From the NCBI GenBank assembly GCA_002633005.1, contig NMRA01000245.1, positions 225,098-289,097 of the forward strand: a stretch of DNA of 64,000 nt. Direction: 5' to 3'. Source of the DNA: Phoronis australis (taxonomy: Eukaryota; Phoronida; Phoronidae). Shown piece after piece: positions 23,616-34,424 of the stretch. The notes below the pieces were generated by a model. The model ran no database searches, had not been told where the DNA came from, and worked only from the letters and a program-made list of their open reading frames with translations. The translations under genes were made by a program, and so were the position numbers. The stretch's first letter is position 1. Every line of letters begins with the position of its first letter.

Positions 23616-26600
23616 TCACGGTGTATACGCTGGCGGTTCTTCATGCTCCGCCCCTGGTGACGGCGGTGCCACTGCGTCATCCAACGCGATCGGTTCGCTG
23701 ACAAATTGTTCGTCATAATCGTCCAACAGCTCGTCCCCCTCCTCGTTGTCATGGGCAGGGTGTCGTCTCAGCAAGTTGCATGCGGTTGCTATGACAGACA
23801 GGCCTCCTGCAGCTGTCACCAGATAGAAGCTGACATCAAAGTGACACACCACCTTACTCGTGCTACTCACCCTTTCCTGCTTCTGTTCAGCTTCCATCAG
23901 TGTGGACACCCAGAAACAGAAGCCGTTGATCGTAACGCAGATCAGAACTAGGGAGAAGCAAGGCAACTTATATTAAGGTCATGACCTTATCAACGTGTCT
24001 GTGTATTCAGCCAAATATTTATAACACTTCAGAATTCAACTCAGAAAAGTGTACATTTTCTGAAACCCTGTAGAGTGTGATGTTTGTATATATCATTGAA
24101 ATTGTTGCTGCATATGTATAAGTAATATTTTGATGACCAGACATCATGCTTTCCAGCCCCCACTGGGCTTAACTCTTTTTATTGTCACATGGTATTTTTG
24201 TAACAAACATTGAAAAAATGTGATTTTTGACTTTGTACCAATCTGCCATTGATTGAATCATGTGATAACGTATTTTTAGTAAAAAACATACAATCAGAGC
24301 AATGGTATCAAGAACGTGACCAAATTTCATTTGGTAAAAATGTTAAAGATGAAAGTTCAAAAATACTGTTAGTTTTCAAATTTATCATTTCGTTATCGTT
24401 ATATGCAACTTTTCTTGAAGGTCCTATTTTGATAGCCCCTCGTGCAAAAGTGGATAAAAATTCCTAACAGCGTGTTGGACAACAGTGCATAAATCACAAT
24501 ATCTAAAAGTTTCATACAAATCAGATCAACCATTTCTGAGATACGATGTTCCAAAGTTAGCCAAATTTGGACACATAACCTTAACATAAAAATGCTAGGA
24601 GTCCCAATTTTTATAGCTTCTCTTGCCAAAGAGGAACATTTAAAAACAATTCCAAAACATTTTTGGGGAACAGAACATAACGTACAGTATTCGAAAGATC
24701 CGAATGAATCTAATCAGCCATTTCTGAGATAAGATATTTCGAACTTAGTCAAATTTGGACATCTTTCACGGGTTACACACCAAGCCAGTTACTGCACACA
24801 CATGCACCAGTAATGTTCTGAATATGAATACAAGACAAATTTGCCACTTTTATACTACCCAACATGTAAATACAGCAATTCAAATTATTTGAAGTATCTA
24901 CCACGCTAGATTTGTTATTAATAATCATTACTGATGATATTGATGGAAATTACATATAGTAATTCTGACAATTGTAAGTTCATTGGTGTATTTCTAAGCG
25001 TGACGTTACCTGTCAAAATATTCCACAGTCCATTCTGTCGAATGCCTTTTAGCAGTCTGTTCTTTGCTCCAACCAAGTCCAAGATGAAAGCAAACAGACT
25101 ACATATAATGGCGAAGAAAGTCATCGCTATTATAAGTCTCATGACAAGCACTATTTTGGGCGTTACACAGTCATACAACTCTGAAACAAAAATAAATATC
25201 ACAGAGTCAAAAGAATGCAGCTGATATGGATACAGGGGACACCATGACAGGGTACAATTTTCACCGATCAGCAGCAGGTTTCAAATAGTGGATGGAAAGT
25301 GATCTTCTAAATAAAATATAACTTCCAGTTGATTTGATTACGGTAAACATTCTCCAATTTGGGGCAGTTGCTAGCAATTTGGGACACGGAAACTCCTGGG
25401 AAATTGAATTTTCCTGATTCTGGAAGTTGGGACAAGGGGAATTTCAGCGTTCACCATATTCATCAAATTTAGAACCATGGGTTTTCAATCTCGAGAGTGG
25501 GTAATTCTGCCATGTTTCCAGTGATTCTGGAATTTGGGACAAGCTTCGACATTGAGCAAAATAATTAATTAGTCACTGCACCAAATTGCAGAATGTTTAC
25601 CGTAGTGTCCTACCCACATCAGCTAATATCTTCCACAATTTCAAATACTATTCAACTGCTGCTTTTCAGACTGGAAATTACATCCAGGTTATAGTTGGAA
25701 GGTCAATGACATTATTTCCGTTCACAAACACAAAATCCACACCGGGCTGGGAGTAAAGTGGTCTTAGACAAACGCTTATAAAGCTTTGCAACCGGGTTTA
25801 CCATTCACACTGGTTATAAGGTAACTTTTACAACTGTACACTAAACCTCCTCACAGAGTGTTATAACCATACTGCAGTTACAACTTCAGGAACCAGTTGC
25901 ATAAATGTTATACGCTGCATAACAACAATGACGTCGCTTTATCACGCGACACGTTGATATCGTTGAACAATGCACCTGATGTCATGCAACAATCAAACTT
26001 AACCAGTGGACAATTATGAAGTTTTATGCAACCCAGCCCTGGAGTCATAAAGCATTTGGACCAAAACTTATAACCAGTTTTAAAAGTTATAAACGCTTTG
26101 ATGTGAATAGGACATAAGGGATGATGATAAGAATGAGCTCAGTTACAAGGTCACAAGTGTATGTGGGTGGCAATAACACTTGCAACAGGATACCCAACAC
26201 TCATAAAGAGCCAAGTCTGGGGCATGTTTTAACTAGATTCGCTGGCTGTCGTTGTTGTATAAATCAGGACAAAAAACAAACTTAACAACTGTGGGCAACT
26301 TTCTCCAGGCAGATCCTAATTCTCTCAATACCTGGGTATGTGCAGTTGGTTGTACGGCAAAAATACAACAATGATCAAATCCATTTGTCACTAAGGTGTA
26401 TTTTTGCCAAAGAACAACTGTGGGGTCTTATTTCATCGAAAGCAACTGCAGTAGGGTACAGAACATAATAGTTACGGTAAAAATTCTCCAATTTGGAATT
26501 GAAAAATTAAATTTACTCAAAATAAGAGCTTGTCCCAATTTCTAGAAATATGCAACACTGGCCGTCCCAAATTCAAGAATCACCCGAAAGATGGCACAAT

Positions 26601-27234
26601 TAACCACTCTGTAGATACAAAACATGTTGTCCAAAATTTGAGAAATATGGTGAATACCAAAATGGCCCTTATCCCAAATTCCAGAATCAAGAAAATTCAA
26701 CTTTTGCAGGAGTTTTTGTGTCCCAAATTTGGGAATTTTTACCGTACATTATTTACACGTCATTTTCATACTTTCAGCAAAAAAACTAAGTGTTATTGGG
26801 GAATACAACTTCAAACATAAAATGCAGACTAGAAAAACCTCTTGCTTTTCAGACATGGCTCAATACTTCTAAGCATGAATTGAGACTTTCAAAAAGCCTC
26901 AGCCCCACATTTGAACACACGTAGTAAGAACACTTGAACACTCACTGTCATTTGGGCCGGAGCCGAATGTATAAATGTTCTTATCAAACTGCCCCAAGTA
27001 AAAGAATTTGTTTGCTCCAAGTGTTTTGAGAAATCCCGTCTCTCCCATACGGGCTCTGCATCGTCCCCCGTGTAGTGAAAACCAGTCGGGTTCAGCCAAA
27101 GTCACACATAGAGTCACCACCGTCAACATGCTGAAGAATGCAGCCACGTAATTTTTGCCCTCATGTTTCAAGTAGAACGGGAGGCGAGGCATGGAGCGCC
27201 CTCTACTGGCAGATCTTTGTGAGAAGCCTGGCAT
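23616..27234 (-). CDS. TMEM127: TMEM127, four-span endolysosomal membrane protein
   Basis: Coding exons on the minus strand: 27234-26946, 25180-25010 and 23947-23616, joined in phase 1 at both introns (263 aa; human is 238). The start MPGFSQRS precedes YVAAFFSMLTVVTLCVTLAE (TM1), then LAEPDWFSLHGGRC, the family's LAEPxWxxxHGG signature. Exon 2 gives IVLVMRLIIAMTFFAIICSL (TM2) and the last exon ILTVLICVTINGFCFW (TM3) and VSFYLVTAAGGLSVIATA (TM4). An acidic stretch and the C-terminal PPAYTP follow, identical to the vertebrate end and a PPxY motif of the kind bound by NEDD4-type WW domains. TMEM127 is an endosomal/lysosomal regulator of mTORC1 signalling and a pheochromocytoma tumour suppressor in humans (established knowledge). 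Both introns use conserved phases, and all key segments are present. Confidence 0.95.
24399..24760. repeat. Diverged tandem duplication in TMEM127 intron
   Basis: Two roughly 170-base halves share CCATTTCTGAGATA, AGCCAAATTTGGACA / AGTCAAATTTGGACA, and a TTTTxATAGC segment. They are much diverged. Confidence 0.5.
25339..25604. mobile_element. MITE copy 1, TACGGTAAA family
   Basis: The terminal inverted repeats are TACGGTAAACATTCT and AGAATGTTTACCGTA. Length is 266 bases. The inner parts contain repeated CCAATTTG / AATTTGGGAC words. No ORF. Confidence 0.85.
26473..26746. mobile_element. MITE copy 2, TACGGTAAA family
   Basis: The ends TACGGTAAAAATTCTCCAAT and AATTTTTACCGTA are inverted repeats of each other and of copy 1. 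Length is 274 bases. Confidence 0.85.
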
Positions 27235-27304
27235 GTCAGTCGCTCACTAGGGTCACACCATGATTTTAACCGATTGCATAAATGAAGCCTTGTAAGTCAT
27301 ATCC
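26946..27304 (-). other. TMEM127: TMEM127 exon 2 (first coding exon), with acceptor in 5' UTR
   Basis: On the minus strand a TTTCAG acceptor ends at 27305, so the exon begins 70 bases before the ATG at 27234. The donor GTGAGT follows 26946. The 5' UTR is therefore spliced, which implies an upstream non-coding exon. Confidence 0.75.
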
Positions 27305-28713
27305 CTGAAATTTAAAGATACAATTTTATAGTACCGTAAAATTTATCCGTTACACAAACTAGTCAACAACTATTAACTGTTCTGACTCAGAAGTCTACAG
27401 ACAGCAACGCGCTTCATATGCACAAGCTCAGTCCATAGTTCACATCTGTGGAAAATGAATCCTCGCGAGGCAGTGAGGCGTATCTCTCACTTGCCGCATT
27501 TCTTTTACCTGGCGTGTGTAAATCCGCACAGCTTGCGGGCAAAGTGAGCTCAAAGTGTTTACCTGATCATTTTCTGTAACCAAAGAAAATTAATCATTGC
27601 ACCGTCTGACAACAGCAAAGCTCTGTCAATCATTCATTACAACCATGTGCACTAAACCTACATTGTTTACCAGGAATGTAATTTACAGGTCAGTGAGCAT
27701 TTTGCCTCACTGTGTTCAGGTAACAGTTCTGTGATGTAAATTACACTTGAGCCAGAAACATGATCTCCTGGCCTTAAGATCTCACTATAATGACATTGTT
27801 GACACTTTCATGAGTGAGTCAGTTAATACAGACCTTGACACCTCAGTGCTTGTTAATCTACTGACTTACTGTAGTAGGGACATCTTTCAGCACCATTTTA
27901 TGGCTCATAGGATTCTTTACTTCAAAAATCTTTTGTTTCGAGATATCAGCTTACATGTTGTCACATGATGAAGGTGTCTTGCTTAGCAATCTTAAGGACA
28001 TGGTGAGATCGTTTGACACATTTTTATCGTAATTCTGAACTTATTTTGTTCAAACATAATTGCAAAACTGTAATTTTCCATTTTTCAAAGGTTGATTATT
28101 TTGCTCACAAATAGTGGAAACTTCACACAGTACAAAAGCATGCGAGTAATGGACTAAAATTGTCTTTATCTTAAAATTTTTGAAGAAATTTGACTGAATA
28201 GAATTTCACTTTCAGCCACGATGAGTGCTAAAAATGAAGTGTTGCCATAACATTGTCACAAAAGCAGGAAAGTGGTATAAAAGAGAAAATCACACTCATC
28301 ACATTGCATTTCATTTAAACAGCCGTAATGGACCCTGCTCGACATGACATTATAATACACTGCAAATATACAAAAGCAATGCAATATGGCTACCTAGCAG
28401 ACGAGTTTTCAAGGATTAACATTAGCACAATAGGGGACTGCTGAAATACAATTTAAGATAGTTAATTACAGGTATTGCTGCATTCCTTAATGTTCCTTTA
28501 GTAACCAATAGCTTGACCATAAACACCATCCAATCTAGGCAATGCGCCTCGAATTCCACAACCTACTCACACCAAGATAAGCTCAATTACCAAGTTGCTC
28601 AAAATAGCCATTCACCATGTGAAAATAACACATAGGAGGCAAGAAGTTCCGGTGAGGGTCTTGAAAGTAAATATCAGAACACGTGTTGCTGGAACAAGTA
28701 CTGCCCATAGATC
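27082..28713. repeat. Tandem duplication, first copy (likely assembly duplicate)
   Basis: It starts CCAGTCGGGTTCAGCC inside TMEM127 exon 2 and runs to GCCCATAGATC. The second copy at 28715-30259 starts and ends with the same words. Differences are small substitutions and indels, such as about 60 bases present near 28160-28230 only here. Confidence 0.9.
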
Positions 28714-28714
28714 N
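28714..28714. other. Single N at duplication junction
   Basis: The N lies exactly between the end of copy 1 and the start of copy 2. Confidence 0.95.
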
Positions 28715-30259
28715 CCAGTCGGGTTCAGCCAAAGTCACACATAGAGTCACCACCGTCAACATGCTGAAGAATGCAGCCACGTAATTTTTGCCCTCATGCT
28801 TCAAGTAGAACGGGAGGCGAGGCATGGAGCGCCCTCTACTGGCAGATCTTTGTGAGAAGCCTGGCATGTCAGTCGCTCACTAGGGTCACACCATGATTTT
28901 AACCAATTGCATAAATGAAGCCTTGTAAGTCATATCCCTGAAATTTAAAGAAGATACAATTTTATAGTAAAATTTATCCGTTACACAAACTAGTCAACAA
29001 CGATTAACTGTTCTGACTCAGAAGTCTACGGACAGCAACGCGCTTCATATGCACAAGCTCAGTCCATAGTTCACATCTGTGGAAAATGCATCCTCGCGAG
29101 GCAGTGAGGCGTATCTCTCACTTGCCGCATTTCTTTTACCTGGCGTGTGTAAATCCTCACAGCTTGCGGGCAAAGTGAGCTCAAAGTGTTTACCTGATCA
29201 TTTTCGGTAACCAAAGAAAGTTAATCATTGCACCGTCTGACAACAGCAAAGCTCTGTCAATCATTCATTACAACCATGTGCACTACATCTACATTGTTTA
29301 CCAGGAATGTAATTTACAGGTCAGTGAGCATTTTGCCTCACTGTGTTCAGGTAACAGTCCTGTGATGTAAATCACACTTGAGCCAGAAACATGATCTCCT
29401 GGCCTTAAGATCTCACTATAATGACATTGTTGACACTTTCATGAGTGAGTCAGTTAATACAGACCTTGACACCTCAGTGCTTGTTAATCTACTGACTTAG
29501 TAGGGACATCTTTCAGCATCATGTTATGGCTCATAGGATTCTTTACTTCAAAAATCTTTTGTTGAGATATCAGCTTACATGTTGTCACATGATGAAGGTG
29601 TCTTGCTTAGCAATCTTAAGGACATGGTGAGATCGTTTGACACATTTTTATCGTAATTCTGAAGTTATTTTGTTCAAACATAAAAGCAAAAACTGTAATT
29701 TTTCATTTTTCAAAGGTTGATTATTTTGCTCACAAATAGTGGAAACTTCACACAGTACAAAAGCATGCGAGTAATGGACTAAAAGTGTTGCCGTAACATT
29801 GTCACAAAAGCAGGAAAGTGGTATAAAAGAGAAAATCACACTCATCACATTGCATTTCATTTAAACAGCCGTAATGGACCCTGCTCGACATGACATTATA
29901 ATACACCGCAAATATACAAAAGCAATGCAATATGGCTACCTAGCAGACGAGTTTTCAAGGATTAGCATTAGCACAATAGGGGACTGCTGAAATACAATTT
30001 AAGATAGTTAATTACAGGTATTGCTGCATTCCTTAATGTTAATTTAGTAACCAATAGCTTGACCATAAACACCATCCAATCTAGGCAATGCGCCTCGAAT
30101 TCCACAACCTACTCACACCAAGATAAGCTCAATTACCAAGTTGCTCAAAATAGCCATTCACCATGTGAAAATAACACATAGGAGGCAAGAAGTTCCGGTG
30201 AGGGTCTTGAAAGTAAATATCAGAACACGTGTTGCTGGAACAAGTACTGCCCATAGATC
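28715..30259. repeat. Tandem duplication, second copy, with partial TMEM127 exon
   Basis: The copy holds TMEM127 residues MPGFSQRSASRGRSMPRLPF through LAEPDW (28867 down to 28715) and then ends at the N. The exon fragment has no donor, so it cannot be a functional alternative exon as assembled. The spread of mismatches looks allelic rather than ancient. Confidence 0.85.
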
Positions 30260-30478
30260 CACTATTGTGTATACATTTGACCAAGATGAACATGCTAATT
30301 AAATAAAAAGTATTACAAGTCATCCAGATTCACAAAATGTCTTCAACACGTCACTTTCACATAAAAAGTACATGCTCAGGTTCAGGTCCCTGTCAAAGGA
30401 ACAGCACAAAACATTCAAACCAAGTAGTAACTGTATGATAGCTGATGTTATATTTACTTGATGCAAGGTTATTTTCAG

Positions 30479-30740
30479 TACAGAAAAAATTCTCCAGTGT
30501 GGGATATTCTCCAAAATTTGGGACACTGAAATTGAATTTCCTTAATTCTGAAGACTCGGACAGGTGTAATTTTGGCATTTATCTCAAATATCAGACACGG
30601 GACTTTGTATGACTAAAGATATAGATAAAATAATCCAAAATATCAGCCAATGCAAAATTTTTCTTTCTCGTAATTCTTGGGACAACCGATACTGCACAAC
30701 CTCTCACATTGAGCAAAATAATTAATATGACATTACCGTA
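30479..30740. mobile_element. MITE copy 3, diverged
   Basis: It starts TACAGAAAAAATTCTCCAGT and ends TGACATTACCGTA. Interior words (GGGACA, GAGCAAAATAATTAAT) match copy 1. It abuts the fold-back relic that begins at 30741. Confidence 0.7.
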
Positions 30741-30945
30741 TCTCCTGGCGCACACAGTGTAAAAATGGTCAATTTGGGCAACTGAATGGAGATCTGCTAA
30801 AAAAAGTTTGATTGATTGAGTATTTGTTTGAGTTGGAAGGAATAAAAGACATTGACAGCCTTCTAAAGTGTCCGTCTATGTGCCAAAGCCATACTTTTCG
30901 CAACGATACTTTGATGGTTTAATCAGTATACAACCAGAGCCAGAA
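30741..30945. repeat. Partial copy of the 18.7-kb fold-back repeat
   Basis: It shares GTGTAAAAATGGTCAATTTG / GCGTGAAAATGGCTAATTAC, AAAAGTTTGATTGATTGAGT and TTTGATGGTTTAATCAGT with 18850-19060. Confidence 0.75.
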
Positions 30946-31171
30946 CTTGATGGGCCTTCTTCTTATCTTTTCAAATTCTCAGTATATTTTGACTCAATGT
31001 CTCAATAATTAAAGTAATCACCAGCTTCTGGTGATAACTGGCCATTAGAAAAATGCCAATGAGGGCTAACAACCTTAGCCTTAGCCTGCTTAAGGTAGGG
31101 CTGGTTGACCAACAAGTGGAGAACGAACACAGCACTGCCACTCACTCGACTCCCTGTCTGGTGTCTGAGTG

Positions 31172-31293
31172 GGCACTGGTCGGATATAGCGGTCTCGGAT
31201 TTAGAGAACCAAGCGGTCCCTAAATAACGGACCCGTTTCTAAGTGGATGAAACGTGTTCTCTAAATCAGGAACCGCTATATCCGACCAGTGCC
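31172..31293. repeat. Fold-back MITE, GGCACTGGTCGG ends
   Basis: Left arm GGCACTGGTCGGATATAGCG then GATTTAGAGAAC; right arm GTTCTCTAAATC then CGCTATATCCGACCAGTGCC. The arms are about 40 bases and the loop about 40. It lies in TMEM127 intron 1. Confidence 0.9.
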
Positions 31294-31482
31294 GTCTGGG
31301 CAAGTGTAACACTGACCGAGAGGGGAGACACGGCAGCTTAGTAACAGGAAAGAATGAAGACATTGAGAAAGAACCATGACAGTTTGCTTTAGAATCAAAG
31401 ACTACAGAAAGCATACTAGGCATACTAGTAAAAATCATCACAAACTTTCCTTCAAAATCCAAACATGATGGTTGAAACTTAC

Positions 31483-31570
31483 GAAGAAACCTAGCCAACA
31501 TATCCCTTATTTCCTTCTTCATCCGCCATCTTGGATGTTTACTGGCGCTTGAGGTCGCTGTAAAATAATG
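31483..31570 (-). other. TMEM127: Probable non-coding first exon of TMEM127
   Basis: The minus strand has CAAGATGGCGG (31533-31523), the YY1-type motif found just downstream of many TATA-less start sites, and a strong donor C|GTAAGT at 31483/31482. The short frame from that ATG stops after 12 codons, so the exon is not coding for a long product. The next minus-strand acceptor with an exon is 27305. Human TMEM127 also begins with a non-coding exon. The exact 5' boundary is a guess. Confidence 0.55.
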
Positions 31571-31637
31571 CATTCTTTCGTCAGTGACGTTCTTTTCTTG
31601 AATTTCTCGACGTATAGAAGCGGGAATTTCCGGAAGT
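31523..31637 (-). promoter_or_regulatory. TATA-less promoter with YY1-like and ETS-like motifs
   Basis: CAAGATGGCGG (minus strand) lies at 31523-31533, and CCGGAAGT (ETS/GABP core, plus strand) at 31630-31637. Housekeeping-type promoters combine these elements. No TATA box is near. Confidence 0.5.
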
Positions 31638-31639
31638 AG

Positions 31640-32999
31640 GCGGGCATAAACAACCCTTTCAAAAAACGTTAAAATAAAACCAAATAATACGCCCGGGCGT
31701 ATATTCGGAAAGATAAGGGCGTATTTTCGGAAATTATGAGAAACATCTTATGGCGCAATTATCAATAATTTTTCACACAAGACTGATTTCACTGCGGTGA
31801 CTTAACACGGTCACCCCGGCGACCCCAACATCTTCGTAAATGAGTAGTTATTGAAAGAAATCGCTATCCCAAAATATAGTGTCTTACCAAAGTAAACAAC
31901 ATTTTACATCTTAACACAATACATGCGTATTTTGGAAAAAACCGCAATTGAATTTTTCCGGAAACAAGATGCGCCAATGGGCGCCATCGGCTTTGCCCTA
32001 CTGAAGGCCGCCGACGTGTTTTGGCTAATGTTGAAAACCAGACATTTTCAAATTCATATCTCAGCCGGAAACAACAAACTAAACAAAATGTTCAACTAGA
32101 AGAGAGACTGATTAGGTGACCATACAAATGTGAATGCAACTGTGTGAGGTTCAGAACCCAGTTAGCTAAGTTAGATAATATACACATAGTCTGCAGTTGT
32201 ACATCGTGTGACTAAACCCACGCGTACGGTGGACTTTTGAAAGCAAGCGTACATGCACCAAAGTAATGTGACCTATTTTAAATAGGATATAGCCCTGTAT
32301 GTGTAAATTGTGCACAGGAAGTTAAGAAAACATGGCTTATCCAGGAGATTTTATTTATATACTCTTCTCAAGCAACTCTGGTTCTATCAAAATAAACAAA
32401 AAGCCACCTCAATATTTAAAACTAGTGTGCGCCTTTTACATTTTCTTTTAATTCAAGGAGAGAGCATTGAATTTCCCTAAACTTTCCCATCTATAATCCC
32501 GCCATTTTCTATCAAAACATAACGCCTGAATAAATCATTTTCTCGTCAGAGGAGCAATAATTTCTGTGCTATTGAAGAAATGACAGTTCAACCCAAGTAC
32601 TACTAAGACACATCATAACAAACCTTTAGTTAAGACAAGATAAACATCCCAAGTTAAAAGTTAAGTTTCATGGAAGGCCAGTTCACATCCATGAAGTTCA
32701 AAGTCTATTGAATTAAAATGACCTGTTTCCGTATTTTCCCTCACCGAGTGACATTGGATTAACTAACAAACGACTCCCGCATGTATTGCCAAATAGTCAG
32801 ATCAATTTATTCACCAAGGTACCAACTTGTAAGTCGTTGAAGTCGCTTAAGGTAAAGTTCTTTCAAAAAGTTAAGTCATGATAAACTATCATCTTTAGAG
32901 TACGGTGCAAAGAGTGAGTTCAAAACATTTGACCAAGATTATACACATTATTTCAACCAAAAAGCTTTTAGTTGAAATCTGCGTACTCAGTCCTCCGTC
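31640..32999. other. Upstream flank of TMEM127, nothing recognised
   Basis: No coding exon or known repeat was seen. A divergent gene is not supported. Confidence 0.5.
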
Positions 33000-33390
33000 A
33001 GTTTTTCTCGAGCTCAATGTTCACTTCAACTGAACAAGGAACAAAGTAAATTTAAGCTCATTTAAGGGCAAAGGTTTTCAATCAAAATATGTTTTTTGAC
33101 ATATACCTAACCACGGCGTTAGTGCTGTCTAATTTAAGGAGCTAACGATGTTTCGAAATATCATCCATTATATTGGACGTGGTAACGGAAATCGCGATGG
33201 TGACATAGCCAGATTATTATTGGGGGCTATTTTAAAGACATGAGTCAATATTGTTGAGCTTCATTTACGAGGCTGCAATTCGATTTCTTTTTCAGTTTAT
33301 CGCTTTTCTTGTACAAGCAAGTAAGAATTCTCGGCCCTTTCGTTAATAGTAGTCTTCGAGTAGCCTCTACAGAGAGTTGTCTTTCCATTC
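33000..33390 (+). pseudogene. Relic of kinase-gene intron upstream of coiled-coil copy A
   Basis: The stretch follows 46225-46955 in order: GTCAGTTTTTCTCGAG, AACGATGTTTCGAAATAT, GGCTATTTTAAAGAC, then GAGAGTTGTCTTTCCATTCAG, which corresponds to the acceptor of the kinase second exon. Similarity stops right after that acceptor, so the kinase exon itself is missing. Intermediate parts of the longer kinase intron are deleted. Confidence 0.7.
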
Positions 33391-34240
33391 AGCGAGAAAG
33401 AAATAACCGGATGTTCGAAATCATAGGATTACGTATTTTTCTAAAACCCGTGACTTCCGATAGAGATCGGAAAATTTTCCACAAAACAATTTTTTCACCC
33501 AATAAAAAAGCTTTGTTTGTTTATTCCATTAGCTACTTTAGGATATTTTTGCCAGAACCCTCTATTGTCAAAAACCCAGACTAAAATGCACCAAGGAATG
33601 TTGACTCCCTCTTTTTAGACACCGAACTTCTAGAGCTAAAAGGCATTGAAAGAAAATCCCAGATATGGTTTTGTAGCTCACAAATTGACAAACTAAATTT
33701 GCAAGTTTTAATGCAAAAATCATGTTTTTGAAAATTACGACGATCTAAGTGGAAAATGCAGTCAATTCGATCACCTGGGCTTACATGTAAAGTATCGATG
33801 TTCATCTAGGATATTTAAAGTATAGTTTTTATAGGTCTGTTATAAATAAGAACCTGACGAATCAAATCTGGAATCTCAAAAAGTAACAAATGAGCTACAA
33901 GTCGTGAGAGTGTCCGGGACGGAACCCGAGAATGTTCCGTTTAGACTTTACACAAATCTTCCTAATGTTGTAATATTGACCCAAACGTTGCAGAGGCGAA
34001 ACATGTCTTACTGCTATTTGAAGAGACATGCGTGCGACTAGCAGGTGAAAATTAATTACCCGTGAAATGTCAAGGAAGTTGTAATGCCTAAGAAAAGTAT
34101 TTGCGTAATCTTACACGCGCCTGGCAGCAACTGCTTTTAGATTTTTGTTTGAAAGTAGAGTATCAGAATTTCAATGGGTTGCGAGAGGCACTCATGCTCG
34201 TTACTCGTGAACAACTTATTTTGTCAGGCTTGTAGAATAG

Positions 34241-34392
34241 CCAATGGCCGACGTACCGTCACTCAATTCTTTGTTGTGAGAACGTGATTGGATAATAAGA
34301 ATATAGTCGTAATAAAAACAATGCGATGACGTTCAAGTTTTGTTGTCAGAAATAAAAAGAGATACACCGTTAGGACAATTTAAGAGTATAAA
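34241..34392 (+). promoter_or_regulatory. Promoter of coiled-coil gene copy A
   Basis: CCAAT at 34241-34245, inverted CCAAT (ATTGG) at 34287-34291, TGACGT at 34327-34332 and TATAAA at 34387-34392. The ATG is at 34425. The same order and spacing occur in copy B. Confidence 0.6.
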
Positions 34393-34424
34393 GTAGTTGG
34401 CAAACGAGGAAAATCACACGTTCA

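Noticed and set aside
23706-23951. Plus-strand open frame opposite TMEM127 last exon
   Set aside because: Shadow of the TMEM127 coding strand, which has clear family matches.
28583-28867. Alternative TMEM127 isoform joining LAEPDW to SMGSTCSSNT
   Set aside because: The join is created by the single N between duplicate copies; no donor or acceptor is present.
31220-31573. 117-codon minus-strand protein (MHYFTATSSASKH...)
   Set aside because: It overlaps the YY1 motif, the leader-exon donor and a fold-back element, and shows no similarity to a known family.
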